64,000 bases of DNA from Lachnoclostridium sp. An138 (GCF_002160765.1 NZ_NFLF01000015.1:1-64000); one strand, 5' to 3'; counted from the first letter of the stretch, positions 28,085 through 37,614 are shown. The notes: generated by a model not told the origin, from the sequence alone. Numbers and translations are program-made.

Positions 28085-29455
28085 TCAGTTGGGATTCAGT
28101 TTCTTTTTGATCGTACTGATCAGACGGCTGGTGGAATCATTGGACTGAAGCTCATGCTCGATTTTCTCCGCTCCATGCATGATGGTCGTATGATCCCGGC
28201 CTCCCAGAATCTCACCGATCTTTTTATAGGTAGTTCCGTTTTCCTTGCAGAGATACATAACGATCTGCCGCGGATAGACGATGCTTGCAGTACGCTTATT
28301 TCCGCGGATGTCGTCAGGACTGATATGAAAATGCTCCGCAACCACTTCAATAATCAGATCCGGCGTGATCTTCCGGTTTTCTCCCGGTGAAATAATATCC
28401 TTGATGGCCTCTTCCGCCAGAAGCATGTCGATAGGCCGCTTTTCCAGGGTGGAAAGAGCGATCAGACGGTTGAAGGCGCCTTCCAGTTCACGGATATTGG
28501 ATTTGATATTGGTGGCAATATAGGTAATGATATTATCGTCGATTTGGTAGCCTTCCAGTTCTTCTTTTTTGCGCAGAATGGCCATCCTGGTCTCAAAATC
28601 CGGAGAAGATACGTCTGCGATCAGTCCGCATTCAAAACGGGTGCGGAGACGCTCCTCCAGGGTCTCGATATCCTTCGGAGGACGGTCGCTGGAGATGATA
28701 ATCTGCTTATTCGCGCTGTGAAGGGCGTTGAAGGTATGGAAGAATTCTTCCTGAGTACTTTCTTTTCCTATAATAAACTGTACGTCGTCGATCAAAAGCA
28801 CGTCAATATTCCGGTATTTCTCGCGGAAACGGGTCATACCGGAGGGATCGCCGATTCGAAGGGTCTCGATCAGTTCATTGGTGAAATACTCACTGGTAAC
28901 ATAGAGAACCTTCATGGATGGATTTTCTTTTAATATGTAATTTGCGATGGCGTGCATCAGGTGGGTCTTACCCAGTCCTACGCCTCCGTGCAGGAACAGC
29001 GGGTTGTACACATTGCCGGGCGTCTCGGCTACAGCCAGGGAGGCGGCGTGGGCAAATTTGTTGTTGCTTCCGACTACGAAGGTGTCAAAGGTATACTTCG
29101 GATTGATATTTGATTTTTCGTAATCGATGGCTCCTGAACTCTGGCTGCTTTCGCTGTCTTTCCGCTGCTTTTCCGCGCCGCTGCTCTGTTCTGCCGCTTC
29201 TTTTTCTGTAATAAACTCCACCTCGTATTTTTCGCCGGTAAACTCTGCGATGGCTACAAAGATAGGAGTCTTGAATTTGGAATTCAGATAAGTGATCATC
29301 TGTTCGCCCATGGGAACAATGATTTTTACCACATGATTTTCGGCGCTGTGCACCTTCAGAGGAAGAAGCCAGGTTTCAAAAGACACGTCTGACAGCTCAT
29401 GCTCTTTCCGGACATGCTCCAGAATCTCGTTCCAGTTTTTTTCTATCAAGTTCAT
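28085..29455 (-). CDS. dnaA: Chromosomal replication initiator DnaA
   Basis: 456 residues. Domain I is the helicase/DnaB-interaction part (WLLPLKVHS), domain II a variable Ser/Gln/Glu-rich linker (about 85-115). Domain III is AAA+ with Walker A HGGVGLGKTH (156-165), Walker B VLLIDDVQFI, and the sensor and arginine-finger region RLRTRFECGL. Domain IV binds DnaA boxes with the signature GGRDHTTIMHG. The start follows GAGGAG and is near a sigma-A promoter. DnaA boxes upstream and downstream allow autoregulation. Confidence 0.98.
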   Translation of the reverse strand: MNLIEKNWNEILEHVRKEHELSDVSFETWLLPLKVHSAENHVVKIIVPMGEQMITYLNSKFKTPIFVAIAEFTGEKYEVEFITEKEAAEQSSGAEKQRKDSESSQSSGAIDYEKSNINPKYTFDTFVVGSNNKFAHAASLAVAETPGNVYNPLFLHGGVGLGKTHLMHAIANYILKENPSMKVLYVTSEYFTNELIETLRIGDPSGMTRFREKYRNIDVLLIDDVQFIIGKESTQEEFFHTFNALHSANKQIIISSDRPPKDIETLEERLRTRFECGLIADVSSPDFETRMAILRKKEELEGYQIDDNIITYIATNIKSNIRELEGAFNRLIALSTLEKRPIDMLLAEEAIKDIISPGENRKITPDLIIEVVAEHFHISPDDIRGNKRTASIVYPRQIVMYLCKENGTTYKKIGEILGGRDHTTIMHGAEKIEHELQSNDSTSRLISTIKKKLNPN

Positions 29456-29503
29456 TCTTATATCTCCTCAATGCCCGTAAAAGAGCAATTTATCCTATGA
29501 TTT

Positions 29504-29532
29504 ATAATATACCAAATTACGGGTGTGATCAA
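29504..29532 (-). promoter_or_regulatory. Promoter of dnaA
   Basis: Minus strand TTGATC (29527-29532), 17-base spacer, TATTAT (29504-29509), placed about 50 bases upstream of the dnaA start and next to the DnaA-box cluster. Confidence 0.55.
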
Positions 29533-29567
29533 GTAATGAATTAAATTTCCAACGAAAAGACACAAGG

Positions 29568-29610
29568 TTGTCCACTTGTTATCCACATCTTATCCACATC
29601 TTGTGGATAA
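29568..29610. other. oriC DnaA-box cluster upstream of dnaA
   Basis: Two perfect TTATCCACA boxes (29579-29587, 29590-29598) and a degenerate TTGTCCACT (29568-29576) lie in tandem with starts exactly 11 bases apart. A perfect inverted copy TGTGGATAA follows at 29602-29610. The spacing puts the tandem boxes on one face of the helix. The cluster sits in the 283-base gap between dnaA and rpmH. Confidence 0.85.
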
Positions 29611-29672
29611 ATATTTTGGTCCTACAAGATATGACGGAGGGAAGAAGAAAAAGAAAAATACTGCCAAATTGC

Positions 29673-29701
29673 TTGACTTTGCGGGATTTTATGAATATAA
29701 T
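29673..29701 (+). promoter_or_regulatory. Promoter of rpmH operon
   Basis: TTGACT (29673-29678), 17-base spacer, TATAAT (29696-29701), followed by a short leader with AGGAGGTG before rpmH. Confidence 0.75.
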
Positions 29702-29738
29702 TGAAATGATGTTTTTTAGATAGGAGGTGCCAGAGACG

Positions 29739-29873
29739 ATGAAAATGACATTTCAGCCGAAGAAAAGATCCAGATCTAAGGTTCACGGATTCAGAGCCAG
29801 AATGAGTACAGCTGGTGGAAGAAAAGTATTAGCAGCCAGAAGATTAAAAGGAAGAAAGAAGTTATCCGCGTAG
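29739..29873 (+). CDS. rpmH: 50S ribosomal protein L34
   Basis: 44-residue, Arg/Lys-rich L34: begins [19 protein letters not shown] and continues through [21 protein letters not shown]. The family is invariant in size. An AGGAGG ribosome site lies 9 bases before the ATG. It is the first gene rightward of the origin and is followed by a terminator-like hairpin that would lower expression of rnpA relative to rpmH. Confidence 0.97.
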   Translation: MKMTFQPKKRSRSKVHGFRARMSTAGGRKVLAARRLKGRKKLSA

Positions 29874-29896
29874 GCCGCATATATGTGGCCTATTTT
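29871..29896 (+). terminator. Hairpin after rpmH (terminator/attenuator)
   Basis: The stem TAGGCC / GGCCTA (29871-29892) begins in the rpmH stop codon and is followed by TTTTCC. It is a weak or partial terminator, as expected between rpmH and rnpA, whose products are needed at very different levels. Confidence 0.6.
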
Positions 29897-29960
29897 CCTA
29901 TGTACTTTGTAACTGTTCAGTATCTTCACAGTTACATGGCGGCAGAAGTCCGGAGGATAC

Positions 29961-30305
29961 ATGAAATATCCGCATTCAGAGTCTTTAAAAAAGAACCGGG
30001 ATTTTCAGCTTTTATATAAGGAAGGAAAATCCCGCGCAAATCGTTATCTCGTGCTCTATGTGAAAGAAAACGGGATGGAGAAGAATCGTTTTGGTGTTTC
30101 TGTCAGTAAAAAAGTGGGGAACAGCGTAGTCCGTCACAGAATCACCAGATTGATTCGGGAGAGTTACCGGCTGCATGAAGACATGTTCAATAGTGGTTTG
30201 GATATGGCAGTCATCGCAAGGGTCAGCGCAAAGGGAAAAAGCATGGATGAAATCAGCAGCGCGCTGCTTCACTTGGGAAAGCTTCAGGGAGTCATCAAAA
30301 AATGA
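29961..30305 (+). CDS. rnpA: Ribonuclease P protein component
   Basis: 114-residue protein subunit of RNase P, which helps the RNA subunit bind pre-tRNA leaders. The signature RNR-like helix is [25 protein letters not shown]-terminus [20 protein letters not shown] is typical. GGAGG precedes the ATG, and the stop overlaps yidD. Confidence 0.97.
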   Translation: MKYPHSESLKKNRDFQLLYKEGKSRANRYLVLYVKENGMEKNRFGVSVSKKVGNSVVRHRITRLIRESYRLHEDMFNSGLDMAVIARVSAKGKSMDEISSALLHLGKLQGVIKK

Positions 30306-30511
30306 AAATTGTATTGATCAAATTGATTCAATTTTATCAAAGATATCTATCGCCGTTGAAACGTACGAAATGTCCTTATTTTCCCAGCTGTTCTCAGTAT
30401 GGTCTGGAAGCCATCCAGAAGTACGGAGCCCTGAAAGGCGGTCTTCTGGCTGCCTGGAGAATTCTAAGGTGCAATCCGTTTTCCAGTGGTGGATATGATC
30501 CCGTACCATAA
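30302..30511 (+). CDS. yidD: Membrane protein insertion efficiency factor YidD
   Basis: 69 residues: [20 protein letters not shown] then [19 protein letters not shown], with the conserved cysteines and C-terminal SSGGYDPVP. YidD assists YidC-dependent insertion from the inner membrane face through an amphipathic helix. The start overlaps rnpA by four bases. Confidence 0.95.
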   Translation: MKIVLIKLIQFYQRYLSPLKRTKCPYFPSCSQYGLEAIQKYGALKGGLLAAWRILRCNPFSSGGYDPVP

Positions 30512-30536
30512 GGAGAATTGAAGGAGGATTTTTTCA

Positions 30537-31814
30537 TTGACAGGTTTGTTTTTGACAAAAAATGCGACGCCTATCCTGGGGCAGTTTGCGTCTATTTTGG
30601 GCTGGCTGATTAACGCGATATTTAATCTGCTGGATTCTATCGGAATTCCGAATGTAGGACTTGCAGTTGTTCTTTTTACGATCATCATTTATACCCTGAT
30701 GCTGCCGCTTACCTATAAGCAGCAGAAGTTTTCACGGATGTCTGTCCGGATGAATCCGGAGCTGCAGGCGATTCAGAAAAAATATAAGGGTAAGCAGGAT
30801 CAGGTATCCATGCTGAAGATGCAGGACGAGATGAAGGCCGTATACGCGAAATATGGCACATCTCAGACAGGAAGCTGCCTGCCTCTTCTGATTCAGCTGC
30901 CTTTCCTGCTGGCTGTATACCGGGTGGTATACGCAATTCCGGCTTACGTGGATAAGGTAAGAGCCGCTTATTATCCGCTGGTTACAGAGCTTCTGAACAG
31001 CGCCGGCGCGCAGGATTTTCTGACTAATCTTACGAGCGCGGCTCAGTTTTCCAGACAGGAATTCAACGAAAATACGATTATTGATATTTTGAATAAAGCA
31101 TCCACCGCGGAGTGGGACTCCCTTGCGTCCAATTTTCCGGATTTGAGTGGAGTAATCGATCAGGCAAGAAATGTTCTGGAAGGATTTAATAATTTCATTG
31201 GACTGAATATTTCCAATTCTCCCTGGTTCAGCATCCAGCAGTTCTGGTCTGAGGGAGCTTATCTGTTAATGATCGTAGCTCTTCTGATTCCGATTCTGGC
31301 AGGTCTGACTCAGTGGATCAGCGTTCGTCTGATGCCTCAGGCTGCGGCGAATGTGAGCACGGCTGATGGAAACGGCGAGGATATGATGAAATCCATGCGT
31401 ATGATGAATAATTTCATGCCGCTGATTTCCGTATGGTTCTGCTTTACGCTTCCCGTCGGCGTGGGTATTTACTGGGTAATGAGTGCTGTGGTCCGTACAG
31501 TCCAGCAGCTTGTGATCAATAAGTATCTGGAAAAGATGGACATTGATGAAGAGATTAAGAAGAATATCGAAAAATATAACAGAAAACGTGAGAAGGACGG
31601 ACTCCCGCCGGAAAGATTGAATAATGTGGCGCGGACAAGTACAAGATCGGTAGAACCGAATTATACAAAGAAACGTGAGATTACTTCGGAAGAACGTCAG
31701 AAACAGATTAAGGATTCTACGGAGTATTATAAGAGGGGCGAGGCAAAACCCGGAAGCCTTGCCGCAAAAGCGAGAATGGTGGAGCAGTATAACGAAAAAA
31801 CGAAGAAAAAATAG
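30537..31814 (+). CDS. yidC: Membrane protein insertase YidC
   Basis: 425 residues, Oxa1/YidC/Alb3 family. Five membrane segments are predicted, with a hydrophilic-groove Arg in the TYKQQKFSRMSVRMNPELQ loop region and core helices including LPLLIQLPFLLAVYRVVY and PLISVWFCFTLPVGVGIYW. The start is TTG (30537) with AAGGAGGA eight bases upstream; no ATG gives the N-terminal helix. The usual lipobox of Bacillus SpoIIIJ is absent, as is common in Lachnospiraceae. The basic C-terminal tail binds ribosomes. Confidence 0.95.
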   Translation: MTGLFLTKNATPILGQFASILGWLINAIFNLLDSIGIPNVGLAVVLFTIIIYTLMLPLTYKQQKFSRMSVRMNPELQAIQKKYKGKQDQVSMLKMQDEMKAVYAKYGTSQTGSCLPLLIQLPFLLAVYRVVYAIPAYVDKVRAAYYPLVTELLNSAGAQDFLTNLTSAAQFSRQEFNENTIIDILNKASTAEWDSLASNFPDLSGVIDQARNVLEGFNNFIGLNISNSPWFSIQQFWSEGAYLLMIVALLIPILAGLTQWISVRLMPQAAANVSTADGNGEDMMKSMRMMNNFMPLISVWFCFTLPVGVGIYWVMSAVVRTVQQLVINKYLEKMDIDEEIKKNIEKYNRKREKDGLPPERLNNVARTSTRSVEPNYTKKREITSEERQKQIKDSTEYYKRGEAKPGSLAAKARMVEQYNEKTKKK

Positions 31815-31835
31815 GGAACGGGGGGTTTTCAGATA

Positions 31836-32858
31836 ATGGAAGAAAGTATTCAGGTTTCAGCGAAGACAGTGGAAGACGCAGTTCTGGAAGCTGCGATACA
31901 GCTTGGAACCACAAGAGATAAAGTAGATTATGAAGTAGTTACCCCGGGCAGTTCAGGATTTCTGGGAATTGGAAGTAAAAAAGCAGTTATCAGAGCCCGT
32001 AAAAAGACGGATGCAGAGATAGAAGCCGGCTATAAGGCTGAGCAGGAGATGGAAGCTCTTCTTGAGAGGGTAAAAGAGAAAGAGAAAAATCCTGTGAAGT
32101 CTGAGGAAAAGAAAGAAGAAAAGACGGAGAGCAGGGATAAAGAGCAGCCTTCGCGGAAAGAAAAACCGCAGGCGGAAAAGCCGAAGAAGGCTCCTGTCAA
32201 AGAGCAGAAAAATGTGGAGAAGAAGCCTGCGCCTGTGAAAGAAGAAAAGAAGGAAGAGAAGGCAGAAACTTCTCAGAATCCTCAGAAGCCGGAAAAAGCC
32301 GTGACAGAGGTAAAAGCGGCTCCTGCCAAGCCGGTAAATACAGAGGAAGTAAAAGCTTTTCTCGAGAAAGTATTTGCGGCTATGGATATGAAGGTTCAGA
32401 TTACTATCACCCAGAAGCCGGAAGAGCATGAAGTAAATATCGATCTGGAAGGCGACGATATGGGCGTTCTGATCGGAAAGAGAGGACAGACTCTGGATTC
32501 CCTTCAGTATCTGACCAGTCTTGTGGTCAATAAGGGCAGTGACGATTATATCAGAGTAAAGGTGGATACGGAAAATTATCGTGAGCGTAGAAAAGCGACT
32601 CTTGAAAATCTGGCGAGAAATATCGCTCAGAAGGTAAAGAGAACGAGAAAGCCTGTATCTCTGGAGCCTATGAATCCCTACGAGCGCAGAGTGATTCATT
32701 CCGCGCTTCAGAATGACAAATATGTCTGCACCCACAGCGAAGGAGAAGAACCCTACCGCCGTGTGGTAGTTTCATTGAAGGAAGGCGTCCGCCTGGATAA
32801 TTACAACGGACGGGGAAGAAATCGTTATAACCGTAATTATAAGAAAAAGGAACGCTGA
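31836..32858 (+). CDS. jag: RNA-binding protein Jag (KhpB)
   Basis: 340 residues. Jag_N domain (1-52, with SGFLGIGSKKA), a long Lys/Glu/Pro-rich linker (about 60-165), a KH domain (about 170-255, GxxG loop IGKRG 213-217) and an R3H domain (about 260-330, R284/H288 in NPYERRVIHSAL). The basic GRGRNRYNRNYKKK tail binds RNA. With KhpA it regulates envelope and division genes in Firmicutes. Always downstream of yidC. The stop codon lies inside the terminator hairpin. Confidence 0.95.
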   Translation: MEESIQVSAKTVEDAVLEAAIQLGTTRDKVDYEVVTPGSSGFLGIGSKKAVIRARKKTDAEIEAGYKAEQEMEALLERVKEKEKNPVKSEEKKEEKTESRDKEQPSRKEKPQAEKPKKAPVKEQKNVEKKPAPVKEEKKEEKAETSQNPQKPEKAVTEVKAAPAKPVNTEEVKAFLEKVFAAMDMKVQITITQKPEEHEVNIDLEGDDMGVLIGKRGQTLDSLQYLTSLVVNKGSDDYIRVKVDTENYRERRKATLENLARNIAQKVKRTRKPVSLEPMNPYERRVIHSALQNDKYVCTHSEGEEPYRRVVVSLKEGVRLDNYNGRGRNRYNRNYKKKER

Positions 32859-32873
32859 TGCGTTCCTTTTTCT
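32844..32873 (+). terminator. Intrinsic terminator after jag
   Basis: Perfect 12-bp stem AAAAAGGAACGC / GCGTTCCTTTTT around a TGAT loop (32844-32871). The jag TGA stop is in the loop. Confidence 0.85.
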
Positions 32874-32953
32874 GCATGGGGCGATGTTTCCTGTAAGCGC
32901 CTGTCCGGATTGAAAAAGAAGACGTTCGCAGAGTAGTAGATAAGGAAGAAAAG

Positions 32954-34333
32954 ATGAAAGAGTTTGAGACGATAGCGGCTGCGGCCACAGCCATGTCAAG
33001 TTCCGGGATTGGAATTATCCGCATCAGTGGAGAAGATGCGTTTTCTGTGATGGAAAAAATTTTCAGGCCTCATAACAGAAATAAGAATATGGCAGGGCAG
33101 CCTTCTTATACCGTACATTATGGTACGATTGTGGATGGAGAGGAAGTTCTGGATGAAGTGCTTGTTCTTCTAATGAGAGGGCCCCACAGCTATACGGCAG
33201 AGGATACGGTGGAGATAGACTGCCATGGGGGAAGGCTTGTGATGCAGCGGATTCTGGATCTGGTAATGAGAAGCGGGGCCAGGCCGGCAGAACCCGGTGA
33301 ATTTACAAAGAGGGCCTTTTTGAATGGAAGAATCGATTTGTCTCAGGCGGAGGCAGTCATGGATCTGATACAGTCCAGAAACAAAATGGCTCTGAAGTCC
33401 TCTGTATCTCAGCTTCAGGGATCTGTTCGCCAGCAGATCGAAAAGCTCCGTTCCCGGATTCTCTATGAGACGGCCTTTCTGGAAGCGGCGCTGGACGATC
33501 CGGAGCATATCAGTCTGGACGGATATGCGGAAAAGCTGTACAAAACAGTGGAAGAGATAGGGGGCGAAATAGAGAAGCTTTTGAAATCTTCAGAAAACGG
33601 ACGAATACTGAGAGAGGGAATCAAAACGGTTATTCTGGGAAAGCCCAATGCGGGAAAATCGTCGCTTCTGAATGTGCTTCTGGGAGAGGAACGGGCTATC
33701 GTGACAGAGATAGAGGGTACAACCCGTGATGTGCTGGAAGAGCAGCTTCAGCTCGGCGATCTTTCTCTTTCACTTCTGGATACGGCTGGAATCCGTTCTA
33801 CGGAAGATATTGTGGAGCAGATTGGAGTAGAGAGAGCGAAGAAGCAGGCTGAGGACGCGGACCTGATTTTGTATGTGGCAGACAGTTCTCGGCCTCTGGA
33901 TGAAAGCGATGAAGAGATTCTTGATCTTTTGAAGGGCAAAAAGGCGCTGGTGCTTCTGAATAAGTCAGATCTGGAGTCTGCCATAACCCCTCAGATGATG
34001 GAAAAAAGGACGAATCATAAGGTCCTTTTAATTTCAGCAAAGGAGGAACAGGGAATCCGTGAGCTGGAGGAAGAGATTCGTTCCCTTTTCTTCCAGGGAG
34101 AACTGGATTTTAATGATGAGGTTCTTATCACAAATGTGCGTCATAAGACCGCTCTGCAGAGAGCGAAGGAAAGCCTGTCCATGGTGATGGACAGTATTCA
34201 GAACGGGATGCCGGAAGATTTTTACACTATTGATTTGACAGACGCCTATCAGGCTCTGGGAACAATTCTTGGAGAAGAGATGGGAGAAGATTTGATCAAT
34301 GAAATATTTGGAAAATTCTGTATGGGCAAATAA
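32954..34333 (+). CDS. mnmE: tRNA uridine-5-carboxymethylaminomethyl(34) synthesis GTPase MnmE
   Basis: 459 residues. N-terminal formyl-THF-binding domain (AAAATAMSSSGIGIIRISG), helical domain, inserted G domain with G1 GKPNAGKSSLLN, G3 DTAG and G4 NKSD, and the invariant C-terminal FCMGK containing the catalytic Cys. With MnmG it makes the cmnm5U34 modification in tRNAs reading NNA/NNG codons. A K-loop Asn is visible in G1. Start ATG follows AGGAAGAAAAG, 95 bases after jag. Confidence 0.97.
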   Translation: MKEFETIAAAATAMSSSGIGIIRISGEDAFSVMEKIFRPHNRNKNMAGQPSYTVHYGTIVDGEEVLDEVLVLLMRGPHSYTAEDTVEIDCHGGRLVMQRILDLVMRSGARPAEPGEFTKRAFLNGRIDLSQAEAVMDLIQSRNKMALKSSVSQLQGSVRQQIEKLRSRILYETAFLEAALDDPEHISLDGYAEKLYKTVEEIGGEIEKLLKSSENGRILREGIKTVILGKPNAGKSSLLNVLLGEERAIVTEIEGTTRDVLEEQLQLGDLSLSLLDTAGIRSTEDIVEQIGVERAKKQAEDADLILYVADSSRPLDESDEEILDLLKGKKALVLLNKSDLESAITPQMMEKRTNHKVLLISAKEEQGIRELEEEIRSLFFQGELDFNDEVLITNVRHKTALQRAKESLSMVMDSIQNGMPEDFYTIDLTDAYQALGTILGEEMGEDLINEIFGKFCMGK

Positions 34334-34377
34334 GTGACCGATAACAGACAGGTAATGGATAGATAACAGGAGATATT

Positions 34378-36279
34378 ATGAATACAGTATACAAAGAGAC
34401 GTGCCAGGCAGTTGTAGTCGGAGCAGGACATGCGGGCTGTGAAGCGGCCCTTGCCTGTGCCAGACTGGGGATAGAGACAGTAATGTTTACAGTGAGTGTG
34501 GACAGTATTGCTTTGATGCCCTGCAATCCCAATATTGGAGGAACCTCCAAGGGACATCTGGTCCGTGAAATCGATGCCCTTGGCGGCGAGATGGGAAAAA
34601 ATATCGATAAGACCTTTATTCAGTCGAAAATGCTGAATGTATCCAAGGGGCCGGCAGTGCATTCTCTCCGGGCCCAGGCAGATAAATCAGAATACAGCCG
34701 CAGTATGCGCAGAGTTCTGGAAAATACCGATCACCTGTCTATCGTTCAGGCTGAGGTGGCGGAGATTCTGACAGAAGGCTCCGGAGAAAATCGGATCGTA
34801 AAAGGAGTAAAGACTGCTTCCGGAGCGATCTATGAGGCTCAGGCTGTAATTCTATGCACAGGCACTTATCTGAGAGCCCGCTGTATCTACGGGGATGTGA
34901 GTACCTATACGGGACCGAACGGTCTTCAGGCGGCGAATCATCTGACAGATTCTCTGAAAAAGCTTGGGATCGAAATGTATCGGTTTAAGACAGGAACGCC
35001 TGCCAGAATCGACAGACGTTCGATTGATTTCAGTAAAATGGAAGAGCAGTTTGGAGATGAAAAGGTTGTACCATTTTCTTTTACGACTGATCCGGATACG
35101 GTACAGATTCCTCAGGTTTCCTGCTGGCTGACTTATACGAATGAAAAGACCCATGAAATTATCAGAAATAATCTGGATCGTTCCCCGTTGTATTCTGGAA
35201 TGATAGAGGGAACCGGCCCCCGGTATTGTCCTTCTATAGAAGATAAAGTGGTCCGTTTTGCCGATAAGAACCGGCATCAGGTATTTATAGAGCCGGAAGG
35301 TCTCTATACCAATGAGATGTATGTGGGCGGCATGTCCAGTTCCCTTCCTGAAGATGTGCAGCACGCCATGTATTCTTCTGTGGCCGGTTTGGAGCATGTG
35401 AAAATCGTGAGAAATGCCTATGCGATTGAATATGACTGTATCGATGCGCGGCAGCTCTATGCGAGTCTGGAATTTAAAAAGATTCATGGTCTGTTCAGCG
35501 GCGGCCAGTTTAACGGAAGCTCTGGGTATGAGGAGGCGGCGGCTCAGGGATTGATTGCTGGAATCAACGCGGCGCGGATGATTCAGAAAAAGGACCCTCT
35601 GATTCTGGATCGGTCCCAGGCATATATCGGTGTATTGATTGACGATCTGGTTACAAAGGAAAACAGAGAGCCTTACCGGATGATGACATCCCGTTCAGAA
35701 TACCGTCTGCTTTTACGGCAGGATAACGCGGATCTCCGCCTTACAAAGATTGGATACGAAATGGGTCTGATTTCAGAAGAACGGTATCAGGAGCTTCTGG
35801 AGAAAGAGCGTCAGATTGAGAAAGAAATTAAGCGGGTAGAAAAGGTATTTGTGGGAACTTCCGAAGAAGTTCAGGAGCTCCTGGAAAAGTATGAGAGTAC
35901 CCCTCTTCATTCCGGTATTTCTCTGGCGGAACTGATCCGCAGGCCGGAACTTAATTATGAGATTCTGGAGCCGCTTGATCCGGACAGACCCCGGCTTCTG
36001 AGAGGAGTGGCGGAGCAGGTAAATATTCATATTAAATATGACGGATATATCCGCCGTCAGCAGAAGCAGGTGGAACAGTTTCAGAAGCTTGAGTATAAAA
36101 AGCTGCCGGAAAATCTGGATTATGATGAAATTCCCAGTCTTCGGACAGAAGCACGGCAGAAACTGAAAATGGTAAAGCCTCTGTCTGTGGGACAGGCATC
36201 ACGGATTTCCGGCGTTTCCCCGGCGGACATTTCGGTTCTTCTGGTATGGCTGGAACAGAGAAAGGGCAGGAAAAACTGA
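34378..36279 (+). CDS. mnmG: tRNA uridine-5-carboxymethylaminomethyl(34) synthesis enzyme MnmG
   Basis: 633 residues, FAD protein with the Rossmann loop [10 protein letters not shown], then [22 protein letters not shown] (the two conserved motifs with the active Cys), LCTGTYLR and the C-terminal helical MnmE/tRNA-binding domain ending EQRKGRKN. Partner of the gene just upstream. The stop codon directly abuts rsmG. Confidence 0.97.
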   Translation: MNTVYKETCQAVVVGAGHAGCEAALACARLGIETVMFTVSVDSIALMPCNPNIGGTSKGHLVREIDALGGEMGKNIDKTFIQSKMLNVSKGPAVHSLRAQADKSEYSRSMRRVLENTDHLSIVQAEVAEILTEGSGENRIVKGVKTASGAIYEAQAVILCTGTYLRARCIYGDVSTYTGPNGLQAANHLTDSLKKLGIEMYRFKTGTPARIDRRSIDFSKMEEQFGDEKVVPFSFTTDPDTVQIPQVSCWLTYTNEKTHEIIRNNLDRSPLYSGMIEGTGPRYCPSIEDKVVRFADKNRHQVFIEPEGLYTNEMYVGGMSSSLPEDVQHAMYSSVAGLEHVKIVRNAYAIEYDCIDARQLYASLEFKKIHGLFSGGQFNGSSGYEEAAAQGLIAGINAARMIQKKDPLILDRSQAYIGVLIDDLVTKENREPYRMMTSRSEYRLLLRQDNADLRLTKIGYEMGLISEERYQELLEKERQIEKEIKRVEKVFVGTSEEVQELLEKYESTPLHSGISLAELIRRPELNYEILEPLDPDRPRLLRGVAEQVNIHIKYDGYIRRQQKQVEQFQKLEYKKLPENLDYDEIPSLRTEARQKLKMVKPLSVGQASRISGVSPADISVLLVWLEQRKGRKN

Positions 36280-37005
36280 ATGGAAAAAGAAAGACAGAAT
36301 TATATAAGAAAAGCTTTTGGAGAAATCCAAATCTTTTTAAATGAAGAGCAGATTCAGCAATTTGCGTGTTATTACGAGATTTTGATTCAGAAAAATGAAG
36401 TGATGAATCTGACAGCGATTACAGAATTTGAGGATGTGGTCCGAAAACATTTCGTAGACAGCCTGACAATAAAAAATATTCTGGAACCAAAGGCCGGAGA
36501 ATATTGGCTCGACCTGGGAACAGGAGCAGGTTTTCCGGGAATTCCTCTGAAAATTGTATATCCGGAACTGAAGCTTGTACTCCTGGATTCGCTGAATAAG
36601 CGGGTTAAGTTTCTTCAGGAAGTTATAGAAAAACTGGATTTGAAGAAAATTGATGCTGTCCACGGCCGTGCGGAAGAGCTTGCCAGAAAAGCAGAGTACA
36701 GAGAACAGTTTGACTGCTGTGTGTCCAGAGCAGTGGCCAATCTGGCTTCACTTTCGGAATATTGTCTTCCTTTTGTAAAGTCAGGAGGATGTTTTGTGCC
36801 GTATAAATCGGAAAAAATTCAGGAAGAAATCAAAGGAGCGGAAAAGGCAGTCCGTATTCTCGGAGGAAAGATGGAAGAGCAGAAAGAGTTTCTTTTGCCG
36901 GGATCGGATATTTACAGATGTCTGCTCTGCATTCGAAAGATTCAGGAAACACCAAAGAAGTATCCGAGAAAAGCAGGGACACCGACAAAGGAGCCAATCC
37001 GGTAA
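36280..37005 (+). CDS. rsmG: 16S rRNA (guanine527-N7)-methyltransferase RsmG
   Basis: 241 residues, class I methyltransferase: WLDLGTGAGFPGIPLKIVYPE (SAM loop), LLDSLNKRVKFLQEV and CVSRAVANLASL. RsmG methylates G527 of 16S RNA; its loss gives low-level streptomycin resistance. Directly follows mnmG with zero intergenic bases. The last codons touch a 74-bp repeat copy. Confidence 0.96.
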   Translation: MEKERQNYIRKAFGEIQIFLNEEQIQQFACYYEILIQKNEVMNLTAITEFEDVVRKHFVDSLTIKNILEPKAGEYWLDLGTGAGFPGIPLKIVYPELKLVLLDSLNKRVKFLQEVIEKLDLKKIDAVHGRAEELARKAEYREQFDCCVSRAVANLASLSEYCLPFVKSGGCFVPYKSEKIQEEIKGAEKAVRILGGKMEEQKEFLLPGSDIYRCLLCIRKIQETPKKYPRKAGTPTKEPIR

Positions 37006-37078
37006 AAAAGAACAAATGAATTAACCTTAGTGAGCAAGCTCCCACGGTTAATTCATTTATTCTTTTTCGCATGGCTGA
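37005..37078. repeat. 74-bp palindromic repeat, copy 1
   Basis: Near-palindromic unit: arms aaaaagaacaaatgaattaa and its complement ttaattcatttattcttttt enclose agtgagc...gctc, ending in cgcatggctga. It begins at the rsmG stop. Copy 2 at 37196 differs at three bases of 74. Long AT stems followed by T's could also stop transcription. Confidence 0.8.
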
Positions 37079-37195
37079 AGAATCAAGAAATCCGGAGAAA
37101 GTCAGCCATGAAGCTCGAATATGCGGGGAAGTATCTGAGCCTTCGGCCTTAAAGGAGGAGAAGCATCTTCTCGCTTATAGGGCGTCCGCCCTATG

Positions 37196-37269
37196 AAAAA
37201 GAACAAATGAATTAATCTTAGTGAGCGAGCTCCCCCGGTTAATTCATTTATTCTTTTTCGCATGGCTGA
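37196..37269. repeat. 74-bp palindromic repeat, copy 2
   Basis: Second copy of the unit at 37005 (71 of 74 bases identical by eye), same orientation, separated by 117 bases. The spacer holds a cagccatg complement to the repeat's catggctg end and a small hairpin ATAGGGC / GCCCTAT (37177-37194). It lies 15 bases before the first parS site. Confidence 0.8.
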
Positions 37270-37283
37270 CTTGTGAATAAAAA

Positions 37284-37299
37284 TGTTTCACGTGAAACA
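37284..37299. other. parS site 1
   Basis: Perfect 16-bp palindrome TGTTTCACGTGAAACA, the consensus ParB (Spo0J) binding and loading site. Confidence 0.97.
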
Positions 37300-37308
37300 T
37301 TCGTTCTC

Positions 37309-37338
37309 TTGTAGATGGATTAAATTCTATGCTATAAT
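37309..37338 (+). promoter_or_regulatory. Possible promoter of parAB
   Basis: TTGTAG (37309-37314), 18-base spacer, TATAAT (37333-37338), just beyond parS site 1. The -35 is poor, so this is tentative. The 290 bases between it and parA contain no other gene I can support. Confidence 0.35.
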
Positions 37339-37598
37339 ATCTAGGCAAAGAGTTATATTTTCGCAGTATGCTTTTAAAAATGAAAACAGGCTGCAGTGGC
37401 AGGACAACGGCAGAACTTTGACGGTTTATAATATTTACACCTATGGCTGTTTCTATCAGCTGGCTGCATGAGAGCATACAACTGAATCTCAGCTATGCGG
37501 GCAGATTATGAAGAGTGTCAGTAATCCAATTGCAGGAAGTCTGCTTTGTTACGTGCTTGAGTTAGAAGCTGCGAGAATTAACAGTTTATACTTATAAA

Positions 37599-37614
37599 TG
37601 TTTCACGTGAAACA
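37599..37614. other. parS site 2
   Basis: A second perfect TGTTTCACGTGAAACA, ending 15 bases before the parA ATG, where bound ParB could also repress parAB. Confidence 0.97.

Noticed and set aside
37005-37269. CRISPR array interpretation of the repeats between rsmG and parA
   Set aside because: Only two copies, 74 bases long, with a 117-base spacer and strong internal palindromes; no cas genes nearby.
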